Shown: piece after piece, positions 14,107-23,156 of the stretch | Position numbering within the stretch: position 1 is the first letter of the stretch | Layout of the letters: each line of letters begins with the position of its first letter | NCBI GenBank assembly: GCA_028284285.1 | Contig: JANQSA010000025.1 | Coordinates: forward strand, 1 to 64,000 | Reading direction: 5' to 3' | DNA: 64,000 nucleotides | From: Croceivirga sp. | Lineage (GTDB): Bacteria; Bacteroidota; Bacteroidia; Flavobacteriales; Flavobacteriaceae | Position numbers and translations under genes: made by a program | Notes under the pieces: generated by a model | Database searches by the model: none | What the model saw: the letters and a program-made list of their open reading frames with translations, nothing else | What the model was told of the DNA's origin: nothing

Positions 14107-17100
14107 CTATTTTCCGGACAACCATTTATAGAGTACGGGCACCACCAAAAGAGTCAGGGCCGTTGAACTGATCATACCGCCAATAAGGGTCCAACCCAGG
14201 GGTGACCAAAGCGAGGTACCCTGGAAGGTAAGGGGCATCAAGCCCAGTATTGTTGTAAGCGAGGTCAGTACAATAGGCGTAAAACGTCTTTGGGCAGCCA
14301 GTTGGATCGCCTCAATTTTTTCCTTACCCTGAGCGATGAGTTGATTGGTATAATCCACCAAAATAATGGAATTGTTGACCACAATGCCCTGAAGGCTTAT
14401 GAACCCGACGAAGGCAAAGAAGCTAAAGGACCAACCCGACAGGAACAACGCAACAAACGAACCACTCAAAGCCAGCGGAATCGCGGAAAAAATAATCAGC
14501 GGCTGCGTGACGCTTCTAAACTGTAGCACCAATACTGCAAAGATCAGGATCAACGCCGTACCCAAAAGAATGCCCAGATCGCCAAAGCTTTCCGTTTGGG
14601 TCTCGTACTCACCGGCTATGTAATAGCGATAACCCGTGGGCCAGTCATATCCGTCCAGTTTGGGGATGATAGCCTCGGTGTACTCCTTGGTCTTATCGGG
14701 ATCGACAACATTTGCGGTAATGGCGGTGTTCAAATCGGTGTTGTAGTGATTCAATTTGGCATAATTCTGTTCAAAGACAGGAGTGGACAATTGCTTTAAC
14801 GGAATGTTCGCCCCGGTACGGCTGGTTACATAGACCTTGTTAAAATCATCAATAGCCTGCTGTTTATCAAAAGGCATTCGAATCACCAGTGGATATTTCT
14901 CATCATCCCGGTCAATTTGGACATTATCAATGGTCAGGCCATTAAGACTGGCACGGACGGTCTGGTCTATGGTGGCCAGGGACACATCGAACAGGGCCGC
15001 TTTGTCCCTATTGATCTTGATGGAGATATCGGTCTTGGCAACGGCCAGGGGATTATCCACATCAATGACGCCAGCTGTGTTTTTCATCATTCGTTCTACA
15101 TCTCTGGCTATCCGTTTTAAGGTGTCCACTTCTTCGCCTATCAACAGGATTTCGATGGGGGCTTCAAAGGGTGCCCCGTTCTTGAGTTCCCGAAACGCTA
15201 TCTGGGCGTCCGGGTAATTGTTGAAGCGTTCACGGAACCGTTCCAGGGTAGCGTAGAACTTTTCAGGGTCCCATTCCTTGAAATTAACCAGTACCTCCCC
15301 GTGATAGGTCTTGTATTCCTCGGGGATCCGATTGTAATATACCTGGGGATTCCCATGCCCGGCGTTCACGGTATAGTTATCCACAAAATCCGTGGTATCC
15401 AGGATAGATTCGATGTATTTCAACGTCCGGTCCGTGTGGTCAATATTGCTGGAATAGGGATGGTTGACATCAATAAGCAACATCGGCTTGTCCGCGGTGG
15501 GGAAAAAGCTTACCCCGATACTGGGAAACAAAGCTGCAGAAGCCATTAAAAGCCCAAATCCCGATAGCACCACCAGGGTTCCCCTTTTTAATGCAAAGTC
15601 CAAACTGGGTTTATAGTACCTATCGATGAACTTTTCAATTATTTGGGTCACCACAGGTGTTTTTTCCTCTTTGCCCTTTTTTAGAAACCGACTGGCAATG
15701 ATCGGGGTGAAGGTGAGCGCAAGAATAAGCGACGCTATTAGTACATAGATGACCGTCAGTGGCAATGTCCTTAAGAATTCCCCGGGCCCACTTTGTAGCA
15801 GGGCCAGGGGGGCAAAGGACAACAAGGTAGTAATGGTGGAACTCACAATGGCATACCCTACCTCACTGGTCCCCTTAGCGGCGGCTTCCAGGAGGGAGAA
15901 TCCCTGCCTTTTGAATCGGACAATGTTTTCAATGACCACAATACCGTTGTCTACCAAAAGTCCCAGGGCGATGACCAGGGCCGCGATGGAAATCTGTTGT
16001 AGCGCATAGCCTGAAAGGTCAAGTACGGTAATAGCGATAAGAATGGACAAGGGGATGACCACCATAATGACCAATGAGGAACGCCAACCCAGGAAAATCA
16101 GGATGATCAGTCCCACCAATAGGATTCCCTGTACAAGGTTGGAGATGAGGTCGTTGATCCTGAAGGCCACGGCAGGAGCCTGCTCAAAAGCGGTCTCCAA
16201 ACTAACGGTATTGGGCAGGGTGATCTTAAAGGCCTCCGTTACAAGACCGATCTCCTCGGCAAGCTGTATGATGTTCCCCCCACGTTTCTGTGTGACATTG
16301 ACGTAAATCGCTTTTTTCCCATTGTGCCTGGCAATCCACCTTAGGTCCTCATAGTCATTATTGACCTCTGCAATATCCCTGAGATAGACCAATTGCTCAT
16401 CCTCGTGGTAGATAACCGTATTCCTTATCTCCTGAAGGGATTCATAATTTCCCGAAGTTTCGATATTGAAACCAATGTTGCCCGATTTTATGTTCCCGCC
16501 CGGTATATTCAGATTGTTCGATTGAAGGGTGTTGATAACCGTTCCCAGGCTGATGTCCAGATTTGACATTTTCTGAAAATCCAGGTTGATGCGGATCTCC
16601 TCCCTTGGGTTTGCCTCTACCTCCACCTCTTTGACCCCGTCCAGGGTTTCCAGTTCATCTTCAAGATTCTCGGCAATGTCGTTCAATATATTGTAGGGAA
16701 CCGTCTCTGAGACCAGGGCAAACTGGTGTACCACTACACGGTCCTCGGGTTTGAACTGTTCGATATCCAATTGAATAATCCCCGCTGGCAAGTCATTGCG
16801 TATTTTGTTGACCTCAAGGATGATATCATCGTATTTGTCGTCATAATCGATGCCGAATTCGGCCTCAATGTTCAACACGGCCAACCCGTTAGCGATCTCC
16901 GTCTTGATCTCTGTGATATCATCAATGGCATCCACAGCTTCCTCGATGGGATCTACAACAAACTCTTCCATGTCCTCAGGACTGGCACCGGGGTAGACTA
17001 CGATGACCGTATAGTTCGGCAGGCTAAGGAAAGGGTCCTCCGACCTGGGCATCCCGTTGAAACTTCGGAATCCCAGGAAGACTACCAGGACCACTGCCGT

Positions 17101-17145
17101 AAGTACAAACAGGTAGTTTTTTATGGCTAGTTCTGGAAGTTTCAT
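14107..17145 (-). CDS. RND efflux transporter permease (AcrB-type)
   Basis: A 1012-residue inner-membrane protein with the duplicated RND layout: an N-terminal membrane helix (residues 10-28), a large periplasmic porter loop, helices 2-6 from about residue 335, a second N-like helix near residue 530, and a second loop and helix bundle. The proton-relay helix reads GLLVDNGIVVIENI (Asp399, Asn400), so the second of the two Asp residues of AcrB is Asn here, a variant seen in several RND subfamilies. The start codon overlaps the stop of the adaptor gene by 4 bp. Last gene of the TolC-adaptor-permease operon. It probably exports amphiphilic compounds or metabolites; the substrate is not predictable. 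Confidence 0.93.
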   Translation of the reverse strand: MKLPELAIKNYLFVLTAVVLVVFLGFRSFNGMPRSEDPFLSLPNYTVIVVYPGASPEDMEEFVVDPIEEAVDAIDDITEIKTEIANGLAVLNIEAEFGIDYDDKYDDIILEVNKIRNDLPAGIIQLDIEQFKPEDRVVVHQFALVSETVPYNILNDIAENLEDELETLDGVKEVEVEANPREEIRINLDFQKMSNLDISLGTVINTLQSNNLNIPGGNIKSGNIGFNIETSGNYESLQEIRNTVIYHEDEQLVYLRDIAEVNNDYEDLRWIARHNGKKAIYVNVTQKRGGNIIQLAEEIGLVTEAFKITLPNTVSLETAFEQAPAVAFRINDLISNLVQGILLVGLIILIFLGWRSSLVIMVVIPLSILIAITVLDLSGYALQQISIAALVIALGLLVDNGIVVIENIVRFKRQGFSLLEAAAKGTSEVGYAIVSSTITTLLSFAPLALLQSGPGEFLRTLPLTVIYVLIASLILALTFTPIIASRFLKKGKEEKTPVVTQIIEKFIDRYYKPSLDFALKRGTLVVLSGFGLLMASAALFPSIGVSFFPTADKPMLLIDVNHPYSSNIDHTDRTLKYIESILDTTDFVDNYTVNAGHGNPQVYYNRIPEEYKTYHGEVLVNFKEWDPEKFYATLERFRERFNNYPDAQIAFRELKNGAPFEAPIEILLIGEEVDTLKRIARDVERMMKNTAGVIDVDNPLAVAKTDISIKINRDKAALFDVSLATIDQTVRASLNGLTIDNVQIDRDDEKYPLVIRMPFDKQQAIDDFNKVYVTSRTGANIPLKQLSTPVFEQNYAKLNHYNTDLNTAITANVVDPDKTKEYTEAIIPKLDGYDWPTGYRYYIAGEYETQTESFGDLGILLGTALILIFAVLVLQFRSVTQPLIIFSAIPLALSGSFVALFLSGWSFSFFAFVGFISLQGIVVNNSIILVDYTNQLIAQGKEKIEAIQLAAQRRFTPIVLTSLTTILGLMPLTFQGTSLWSPLGWTLIGGMISSTALTLLVVPVLYKWLSGK

Positions 17146-18197
17146 TGTACTATTTTTATGGTGTCATTGTTCTGCAAATACGGGGCTCCTTCGGTTATGA
17201 TCATTGCATTGTCCGGGATATCCACCTGGGAGACCGTAAAGAAATCTCCGCTAAAGGCATCTATTTGGACCACGGTTCTTTCTGCCGTTTCCCCATCGGT
17301 GGAATAGTAGATGACCGCCTCGTTGTCTGCTCCTTCGACCAGGGCGTTCATAGGGATCTTTAGGCTTTTCGGCCGATTAGATGGAAATATCTCAATGTAC
17401 CCGATCAGTCCGTTCTTGAGTTCAGGATATGATTCATTCAGTGTGATCTCCACTTCGAACAGTCCTGTGCGGGGGTTTGAGGACTGTCCTATTTCCGAAA
17501 CTTTGGCCAGGTACCTGTGTTGTGGGAACGCGTCAAACCGTACCCTTGCGGAATCCCCTATCTTGAACATGCCAATCTCCTTGTCCGCAATACCCAACCG
17601 CAGTATTTTGGAACCAGTACTGCCCGAACTGCCCACTTCATAAATCGGTTGTCCCGGGCCTACCAATTCCCCGACCTCAACCAGCCTCTTAAAGACCGTC
17701 CCCCTGATTGGCGATTTTATCTGGGAATACTCCAGGTTAAAATTGGCGATGTCCAGATTGGCCCTGGCCACTTCCCTGGCGGTCTGTGCATTTTGTTTTT
17801 GCTCCAATGTTCCAACAGTATCACGGTACAGGTTGGTGGCCCGTTCAAGGTCCCTTTGTGATTTTTCGTAGGCATTTTTTGCGCTGATGACCTGAGCGTT
17901 GATCTCAGAAAGGTCCAATTGAGCAAGCAATTGTCCCCTTTCCACACGGTCTGCTTCTTCGATCAAAAGTCTTTTGACGATTCCACCTGTCTTGAAGGAC
18001 AAAAGAATTTCCTTCTTTGAGAAAACCTTTCCTGTGGCCAGTATGGGAAGGGAATTTTCTAAAGGTCCGATCGTAGTCGCCCTGACCAATTTTCGTTTGT
18101 TGTCCACACCTTGGTAAGAAGGGTTGGAATAGTCTTTTTTGCAGCTGGATATGGCTGCTGCCAGGAGTACGATAATGATATATCTTTTTGAATTCAT
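17142..18197 (-). CDS. RND efflux periplasmic adaptor (membrane fusion protein), lipoprotein
   Basis: A 351-residue HlyD/AcrA-type adaptor. The lipobox ISSC puts the acylated Cys at residue 19. A split lipoyl domain flanks a helical hairpin (residues about 95-150, rich in Lys, Glu, Arg and Gln), followed by beta-barrel (residues about 190-265) and membrane-proximal domains. It bridges the inner-membrane permease and the TolC channel. The ATG directly abuts the TAA of the tolC-like gene and its own stop overlaps the permease start, so translation is coupled across the operon. Confidence 0.92.
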   Translation of the reverse strand: MNSKRYIIIVLLAAAISSCKKDYSNPSYQGVDNKRKLVRATTIGPLENSLPILATGKVFSKKEILLSFKTGGIVKRLLIEEADRVERGQLLAQLDLSEINAQVISAKNAYEKSQRDLERATNLYRDTVGTLEQKQNAQTAREVARANLDIANFNLEYSQIKSPIRGTVFKRLVEVGELVGPGQPIYEVGSSGSTGSKILRLGIADKEIGMFKIGDSARVRFDAFPQHRYLAKVSEIGQSSNPRTGLFEVEITLNESYPELKNGLIGYIEIFPSNRPKSLKIPMNALVEGADNEAVIYYSTDGETAERTVVQIDAFSGDFFTVSQVDIPDNAMIITEGAPYLQNNDTIKIVQ

Positions 18198-19568
18198 TTA
18201 AAGTGCATTTTGGGTTGTTCTTTTGATGTTTGCTTCGGCAATCTTAATGTTGTACCGCGCAATAGTCTCTTGGAGCTCAGCGGTGGTCAGGGTATTACGG
18301 GCTTCGTTGAACTGGATGAGCAGCACCTGGTTCTGGCGGTATTTTGCCTCGATGACCTTAAAGTTTTCTTTGGCATTGGCCAGTTCGGAAATCCTGGCGT
18401 TGTAGACTTCCATGGCCTCCTGGTATTCGTAAAAAGCGGTAGCTACCTCCAGCTTGATCTGATTTTGGACGTCAACACGGTCTGCTTGCAGTTGCTCCTT
18501 CTTTAAGCTTTCCCTGGAGATATTGGCCGAATTGCGGTTGCCCTGAAGGATGGGGATATTCAGGTTAAAGCTGAGCAGATAGTAATCCTGGTTCCCCTCA
18601 AAGGTGTAACCAAAACCCTGGAAACCGAATTCCGCACCTACGTCGATTTCCGGTATCAAAAAGCTTTTTGCCTTCTTTAGTAAAAGGTCCTGTGCCACTA
18701 TCCCTGCATCCAGTTGTTGTAATTCCGAACGGTTGGCCATGGCATCCTCCTCCAATGTTCTTTTATCAAATAAGGCAGTGACGATCGAGGATGGATCGGT
18801 CTCCAGGATGGGACTTCCCAGGTCCCGGTTCAAAAGGAAATTAAAAAAGATGCGTGAGGTATGGATCCCCTTGGTCACCTTGGCCAGTTGTGCATCCAAT
18901 TGGTCCAACTGTGCCTGTGCATCGTAAATAACCTCTTTGGTGGCCACGTCATACTGCACAAACTTTTTATTAACCCGTACCGATTCCTTGAGTACTAATC
19001 GTGTGCTATCCAGCACTTTTTTCTGTTCAAGTACCTTCATATGGTCAAAGTAGGCTTTGGTGATCTGGAATATCAATTGATTCCTATAGGCCTCTTCCTT
19101 GGCCTGTGCCACGGAGATGTTGGCCTTACTGGCCTTGACACCGTAATAAATATCGGTGTTCAGGATGGGTTGCAATATCCTGATCTTGGTTTCATGGAAA
19201 TCGTTGGGCAGGAATTGCTCGCTGACATTGGCAATGTCGGTTGGGAATTGTTGTGTCCCCGTTAGATCGTTGAGTGAGGCATAGGCAGGGTTAAAGAGGT
19301 CGCCCAGGGGAAAATCAATGGTTCGCCCACCGCTGGCCAGGAGGTAACTGGCATCAAACGAAATATCCGGTGTAAGGAAACTTTTTGAAATCCTGTTTTC
19401 CTCCCGGGCAATACGGGTCTCAAGTTGTTGTTTGATGTACTGTTGATTGTTTTCCAGGCCCTGTTCAATATAGTCTTCCAGGGGCGACTGTGCCCTTATT
19501 GCCATGGGCAAGCCAAGCAGATAAACCAATAGACCGACGTATTTTAAGTTTTGATGTATCATTTCCAT
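18198..19568 (-). CDS. TolC-family outer-membrane efflux protein
   Basis: A 456-residue protein with a signal peptide (residues 1-26, ending IRAQ) and two repeated long coiled-coil segments with TolC-type spacing, for example YFDHMKVLEQKKVLDSTRL near residue 170 and the C-terminal YEYQEAMEVYNARISELANAKENFKVIEAKY. It would form the outer-membrane duct for the RND pump encoded next in the operon. It is the first gene after the two tandem TetR-type operators at 19585-19615, so its promoter is the likely regulated one. Confidence 0.92.
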   Translation of the reverse strand: MEMIHQNLKYVGLLVYLLGLPMAIRAQSPLEDYIEQGLENNQQYIKQQLETRIAREENRISKSFLTPDISFDASYLLASGGRTIDFPLGDLFNPAYASLNDLTGTQQFPTDIANVSEQFLPNDFHETKIRILQPILNTDIYYGVKASKANISVAQAKEEAYRNQLIFQITKAYFDHMKVLEQKKVLDSTRLVLKESVRVNKKFVQYDVATKEVIYDAQAQLDQLDAQLAKVTKGIHTSRIFFNFLLNRDLGSPILETDPSSIVTALFDKRTLEEDAMANRSELQQLDAGIVAQDLLLKKAKSFLIPEIDVGAEFGFQGFGYTFEGNQDYYLLSFNLNIPILQGNRNSANISRESLKKEQLQADRVDVQNQIKLEVATAFYEYQEAMEVYNARISELANAKENFKVIEAKYRQNQVLLIQFNEARNTLTTAELQETIARYNIKIAEANIKRTTQNAL

Positions 19569-19584
19569 TGTACCATATAAATTT

Positions 19585-19615
19585 TAAACAATGTTCTTAA
19601 TATGAACAACGTTCA
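19585..19615. promoter_or_regulatory. Two tandem TetR-type operators in front of the efflux operon
   Basis: TAAACAATGTTCT (19585-19597) and TGAACAACGTTCA (19603-19615) are near-palindromes whose centres are 18 bp apart. They match the perfect site at 20264-20276 before the tetR-like gene, suggesting that its product represses the efflux operon and itself. Confidence 0.7.
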
Positions 19616-19631
19616 ATAAATAATAAAAAAA

Positions 19632-20249
19632 TTATAATCTCGCCATGAGGCGCGTAAGTTCTTCATAGCTGTTCCTTACCAGTTGCTCCGGTGATTCCTC
19701 CTGGACGCACATAATTCGCCCATTGCTGTTAAAAGAACATATGCCATGGACCGCGCCCCATATCAGATAGGTTAACGGGTTCAGTTGATGTCCCGAAAAA
19801 TGCCCCTCTTCCAGGCAATCGCCCACGGTCTTCCTCAAGATCTCAAAAGTGGCTTGCCCCTCGTTCCATTCGTCCATCCGGGCCTTTTCCAAATAGGCCA
19901 TGGGCGCTTTCATGGAGAACATAAGCTCGTACATATCCGGATTATCAAGGGCAAAGTCCACATAAACATGACCAATGGCCTTAAGCCGTTCCATCGGGTC
20001 ATTGACCCTTAATAGAGGAAGCATAAGTGCCCGTAATTGCTGGAAACCCTGAGAGTGTAGTCCATTGAAAATCTCGTCTTTATCCTTGAAATACACATAT
20101 ACCGTCCCTATACTGTAATCTATTTCGTCGGCAATGTTTCGTATGGTGGTCTTCTCTATCCCTTTTTCAAGGAACAGTTTTTTGGCCCCACTAAGGATGA
20201 GGTTCTTTAAATGCTCTTTTTCCCTTAATTTTCGTTCAGCGACGCTCAC
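19632..20249 (-). CDS. TetR/AcrR-family repressor of the efflux operon
   Basis: The N-terminal helix-turn-helix is clear: AKKLFLEKGIEKTTIRNIADEIDYSIGTVYVYFKDKDEIF. The C-terminal half is the usual variable ligand-binding helical domain (TetR_C-like, with YELMFSMKAPM). I place the start at the GTG at 20249 (about 205 residues), because the upstream part of the open frame runs through the operator at 20264-20276 and begins with TTG. The gene lies directly upstream of the TolC gene in the same direction, separated by the two operators. Likely autoregulated repressor that responds to a compound exported by the pump. Confidence 0.88.
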   Translation of the reverse strand: MSVAERKLREKEHLKNLILSGAKKLFLEKGIEKTTIRNIADEIDYSIGTVYVYFKDKDEIFNGLHSQGFQQLRALMLPLLRVNDPMERLKAIGHVYVDFALDNPDMYELMFSMKAPMAYLEKARMDEWNEGQATFEILRKTVGDCLEEGHFSGHQLNPLTYLIWGAVHGICSFNSNGRIMCVQEESPEQLVRNSYEELTRLMARL

Positions 20250-20263
20250 GAGAGCAAAAGTAA

Positions 20264-20276
20264 TGAACAATGTTCA
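20264..20276. promoter_or_regulatory. TetR-type operator, perfect palindrome
   Basis: TGAACA-A-TGTTCA lies 15 bp upstream of the GTG start of the tetR-like gene. It is the best copy of the motif that also occurs twice before the tolC-like gene, which supports autoregulation. Confidence 0.7.
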
Positions 20277-20602
20277 ATAAACTACAATTTTGTTTGGTTT
20301 TTTTTGAAATCGTCCTTTGCATTTTGTTCCATCATTTTTTTAAATGACCAGGGGAGACTTTAAAACGCTACCCCCGGTCATCAATCAATTAAATACAACT
20401 GTGTAGGCACAGTATTTTTGGCAGTATATAAGAGCTATCGATCAAATCTTTATGTACAATCTGGTTTGAACCTGACCTGGAATTGATAACCCCCGCCATA
20501 TCATCGGTATCTCGTAGTATTGTGAGGTTCACAATAATGTGATAGCGTTTTCCTTGAAATTTTCCCGTAACGATGTTTGAAAGCTTCTTTTAATAGTTGT
20601 CT
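20277..20602. other. Intergenic region upstream of the tetR-like gene
   Basis: 326 bp between the regulator and the convergent-side end of the next minus-strand gene. It should contain the tetR promoter near its left end. I see no gene, RNA or strong hairpin; the centre has a Pro-like GGCAGTATATAAGAG stretch without a clear role. Confidence 0.4.
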
Positions 20603-21331
20603 TTAGTTTTTTAAAGTGTATTGCAGACCTAATCGGATAGAACGATTGTATACATTTCGAAAATCAGCTTGTTCTTCAACATTTAACAGACCTAAGTCGT
20701 ACCCCAATCGAACACCTATATTTTTGTTGAAGTCGTACCCTAAGCCTACAGTTCCCGAGAGGTCGAATGTTCTGTAGAAATCCTTTACGCTTCTGCTGGA
20801 TGATTCTCCGTTGACCTCACTTTTCATATTGGCCCCCAATAGCAATGAGGGTTGTAATCCGCCATGTACGGACCACTTTGGCCTGATGCGATATTCCAGT
20901 TGTAAGGGAATATCAATATAGCTCAACCGAGTGGTATTGGAAGCAATGGCGTTAATTTCGGTCTTACTTCCCTTTCTGGTAAACCTAACTTCTGGTTTTA
21001 CCGATAGTTTTGAATGTAAAGGAATGGTTGTTCCGATTCCTGCGAAGTATCCTAAAATGGCCTCTTGTGATTCACCTCCGAATGGGCCGGAGGCAGCGCT
21101 AACCGTTGCGTTACCGGACAAGGGACTTTGGTCTTGATAAATTTGTTCGGAAGAGGCTTGCAAGGGAATTATGGTTTCATCATAGGGCGAGTATTCGTTG
21201 TCTATGGTTTGATTGGAAACATTGACCCCTGCATTTACGAATAATGCATCGAATAGAGAGGCACAGCCAGTATTTAAGAGTACAAGACCTGCTATTAGGG
21301 CTACTTTGATAGCTACATTTTTTAGTTTCAT
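20603..21331 (-). CDS. Outer-membrane beta-barrel protein (porin-like, OMP_b-brl family)
   Basis: About 242 residues from the ATG at 21331. The longer open frame upstream to 21559 overlaps the next gene and lacks a signal, so it is rejected. The N-terminus MKLKNVAIKVALIAGLVLLNTGCASLF is a signal with lipobox-like NTGC, so it is either a lipoprotein or a standard exported barrel. The body has alternating strands ending in aromatic residues (LSVKPEVRFTRKG, YIDIPLQLEYRI, GVRLGYDLGLLNV and C-terminal RLGLQYTLKN), typical of small flavobacterial barrels that are often annotated as PorT-like or outer membrane beta-barrel proteins. Function unknown. Confidence 0.75.
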   Translation of the reverse strand: MKLKNVAIKVALIAGLVLLNTGCASLFDALFVNAGVNVSNQTIDNEYSPYDETIIPLQASSEQIYQDQSPLSGNATVSAASGPFGGESQEAILGYFAGIGTTIPLHSKLSVKPEVRFTRKGSKTEINAIASNTTRLSYIDIPLQLEYRIRPKWSVHGGLQPSLLLGANMKSEVNGESSSRSVKDFYRTFDLSGTVGLGYDFNKNIGVRLGYDLGLLNVEEQADFRNVYNRSIRLGLQYTLKN

Positions 21332-21396
21332 TTTGTTCGTTTTTTGATTTTTGTTGATGATATATTGATGAGTACGGGCATTACAGAGTATTCCGT

Positions 21397-21855
21397 TTAG
21401 TGGCATCTGCCGGTACCGGAGGAAAACGCATAGGTGGTATTGCTGACCTTCCATTTTCCCGCCAATAAATTTTGCATATAAATAGGGTAGTAACTTTTGG
21501 CGCCTAAATAATCCGTTATTTCCAGATAATAGGAACTCTGATGTTCCACAACTTTCCAATGCCCCTGGTTTTCTGCTACCCCGGCTCCATAGGCCCTGTT
21601 GTTTCGATTGCTGGTATGCTGAGTTCCCTTGACCGTGTAAGAACCGTCATACGAATAGCTGTACCGGCCATTGGGACAGAAGTCAATATAGGTTATGGCA
21701 CTTGCCGAATGATCACTCAGATATGAAGATTCGGAATACATGACAAGCTGGCTACCATTAATGTAGTTGGTCAATTGTTCCAAATTATCCTGCGCTCTGA
21801 CCTTAAAGCAGGTCCCACTTAAAAAAGCAAAGAGTAGTATTTTGTACATGTTCAT
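21397..21855 (-). CDS. Secreted hypothetical protein, 152 aa
   Basis: The protein has a signal peptide (residues 1-21, ending VRAQ) and a mature part rich in Tyr, Ser and Asn with the look of a small beta-barrel or lipocalin-like fold (FCPNGRYSYSYDGSY, NQGHWKVVEHQSSYYLEI). Three Cys residues are present, one of them near the C-terminal RCH. I do not recognise a family with certainty. It lies 65 bp upstream of the barrel protein gene on the same strand and could be cotranscribed with it. Confidence 0.65.
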   Translation of the reverse strand: MNMYKILLFAFLSGTCFKVRAQDNLEQLTNYINGSQLVMYSESSYLSDHSASAITYIDFCPNGRYSYSYDGSYTVKGTQHTSNRNNRAYGAGVAENQGHWKVVEHQSSYYLEITDYLGAKSYYPIYMQNLLAGKWKVSNTTYAFSSGTGRCH

Positions 21856-22406
21856 TTTCTCGTTTTTTCAATTTGTCAATGGCCTTTTTTTGAGGAGAAT
21901 TTTTGGGAACACCAATTTTTAGTAGTTGAACAAAAAGGCACTTTTAAAACTCGACAAAAACATCAGTGTCCCATTCCTTTTGGATAGATTGAATTACCTG
22001 TTTTCCAGTTGAACTCATTTTATTTTTCGGGCAAAGTTTGGGTATCAAACCTTCCCGGAAAAACCGGGATTGTTTGGAATACCGTATCCAGGACAAGTTG
22101 TTGGAATTGTTCGTATTTCATATTTTGATTGTGATGGTTTACAGGTCTTCAGGTTCTGATTTCATATTCGCAACGAACCTAAGTTGAACCTGGCGGGGAA
22201 AAAAGATGAAAGTTGCCAAATGGGGAATCCACGTTGTAAAAGCTATACCCTGCTTTCTGTATAATGATGGCCGTCCCATACACCATAAAATCCAGCAAAT
22301 TGTATCACCGCAGAATTAGAACTACCCCCAATCTCTCCAATGGTTATTTCAAGGACTTTCCCTTATTCAGATTTTACCGCATAATTGACGGATGAGTTTA
22401 TCGTTA
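21856..22406. other. Intergenic region with two tiny minus-strand ORFs
   Basis: No established gene. On the minus strand there are two adjacent micro-ORFs: 22020-22121 (33 residues, MKYEQFQQLVLDTVFQTIPV...) and 21944-22018 (24 residues, MSSTGKQVIQSIQKEWDTDV...), separated by a single base. They may be the two halves of a decayed small gene or chance. The rest, including CTTCCCGGAAAAACCGGGA-type short inverted words, shows nothing identifiable. Confidence 0.3.
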
Positions 22407-23156
22407 TTATCTGTCAAGCCATTTTTTAAACTCAATTGATCTAACCCTGCTAATAATTAACTCCCTGTCAAAGAGTGGTTTTAAATCAACTTTTAAACGA
22501 CTATTAAAATATCGATGAACAGAGGCAATAGACTCAATATTGGTGATGCAGTTTCTTGTTATACGAAAAAAACTATCCAGATTTATTTGTTGTTCCAAAT
22601 CCGAAAGGCTGTGGTCAATTATTTTGCGTTTCCCGTTTTTGAGAACGGCAAAAGTTGCGGTTTCTTCTGAGAAAAAGTAGGCCACCTCGTTGATGTTGAT
22701 AAAACTAATTTTATCACCTATTTGTACAGAAATCCGCTGCCTAAAACTGTTCTTTTGGAAGTAGGAAACCAATTCTTTCAAATCAATGTTCGCCTTTTCC
22801 TGATTGAACAAATTTTTGTATTTGTTCATCGCGTTTTTCAACTTAGTTCTGGAGATAGGTTTTAACAAATACCCGATTGAATTTTCCTGGAATGCCTGAA
22901 TAGCATATTTGTCATAGGCAGTAGTGAAAATAATGGGAGCCTCAATGGTAACATGTTTAAAAATTTCAAAAGATAACCCGTCTGATAATTGGATGTCCAT
23001 AAAGATCAGATCAACTTGATTTCTCCTTAGCCATTCAATTGAGGATTTAACCGAGGCAGTTTCACCAATCACAAAAACATCGGGAAAATGTTGGTTTAAC
23101 TCCGTCTTTAAATGATTCCTTGAAAGTCTCTCATCTTCTATTATTAACACGTTCAT
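22407..23156 (-). CDS. LytTR-family response regulator
   Basis: A 249-residue two-domain protein. The receiver domain has acidic residues Glu7 and Asp8, the phosphoacceptor Asp54 in LIFMDIQLSDG, Thr in FTTAYD and Lys in YLLKP. The C-terminal LytTR DNA-binding domain contains INEVAYFFSEE, RKIIDHSLSDLEQQ and FRITRNCITNIESI. It is cotranscribed with the sensor kinase upstream (4-bp overlap). Targets would have LytTR-type direct repeats; I could not identify one. The likely output is the surface protein gene at the head of the same operon, or other envelope genes. Confidence 0.92.
   Translation of the reverse strand: MNVLIIEDERLSRNHLKTELNQHFPDVFVIGETASVKSSIEWLRRNQVDLIFMDIQLSDGLSFEIFKHVTIEAPIIFTTAYDKYAIQAFQENSIGYLLKPISRTKLKNAMNKYKNLFNQEKANIDLKELVSYFQKNSFRQRISVQIGDKISFININEVAYFFSEETATFAVLKNGKRKIIDHSLSDLEQQINLDSFFRITRNCITNIESIASVHRYFNSRLKVDLKPLFDRELIISRVRSIEFKKWLDR

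Noticed and set aside
20603..21559. Longer form (318 aa) of the outer-membrane protein
   Set aside because: The first 76 codons overlap the neighbouring gene and hide the signal peptide, which begins at 21331.
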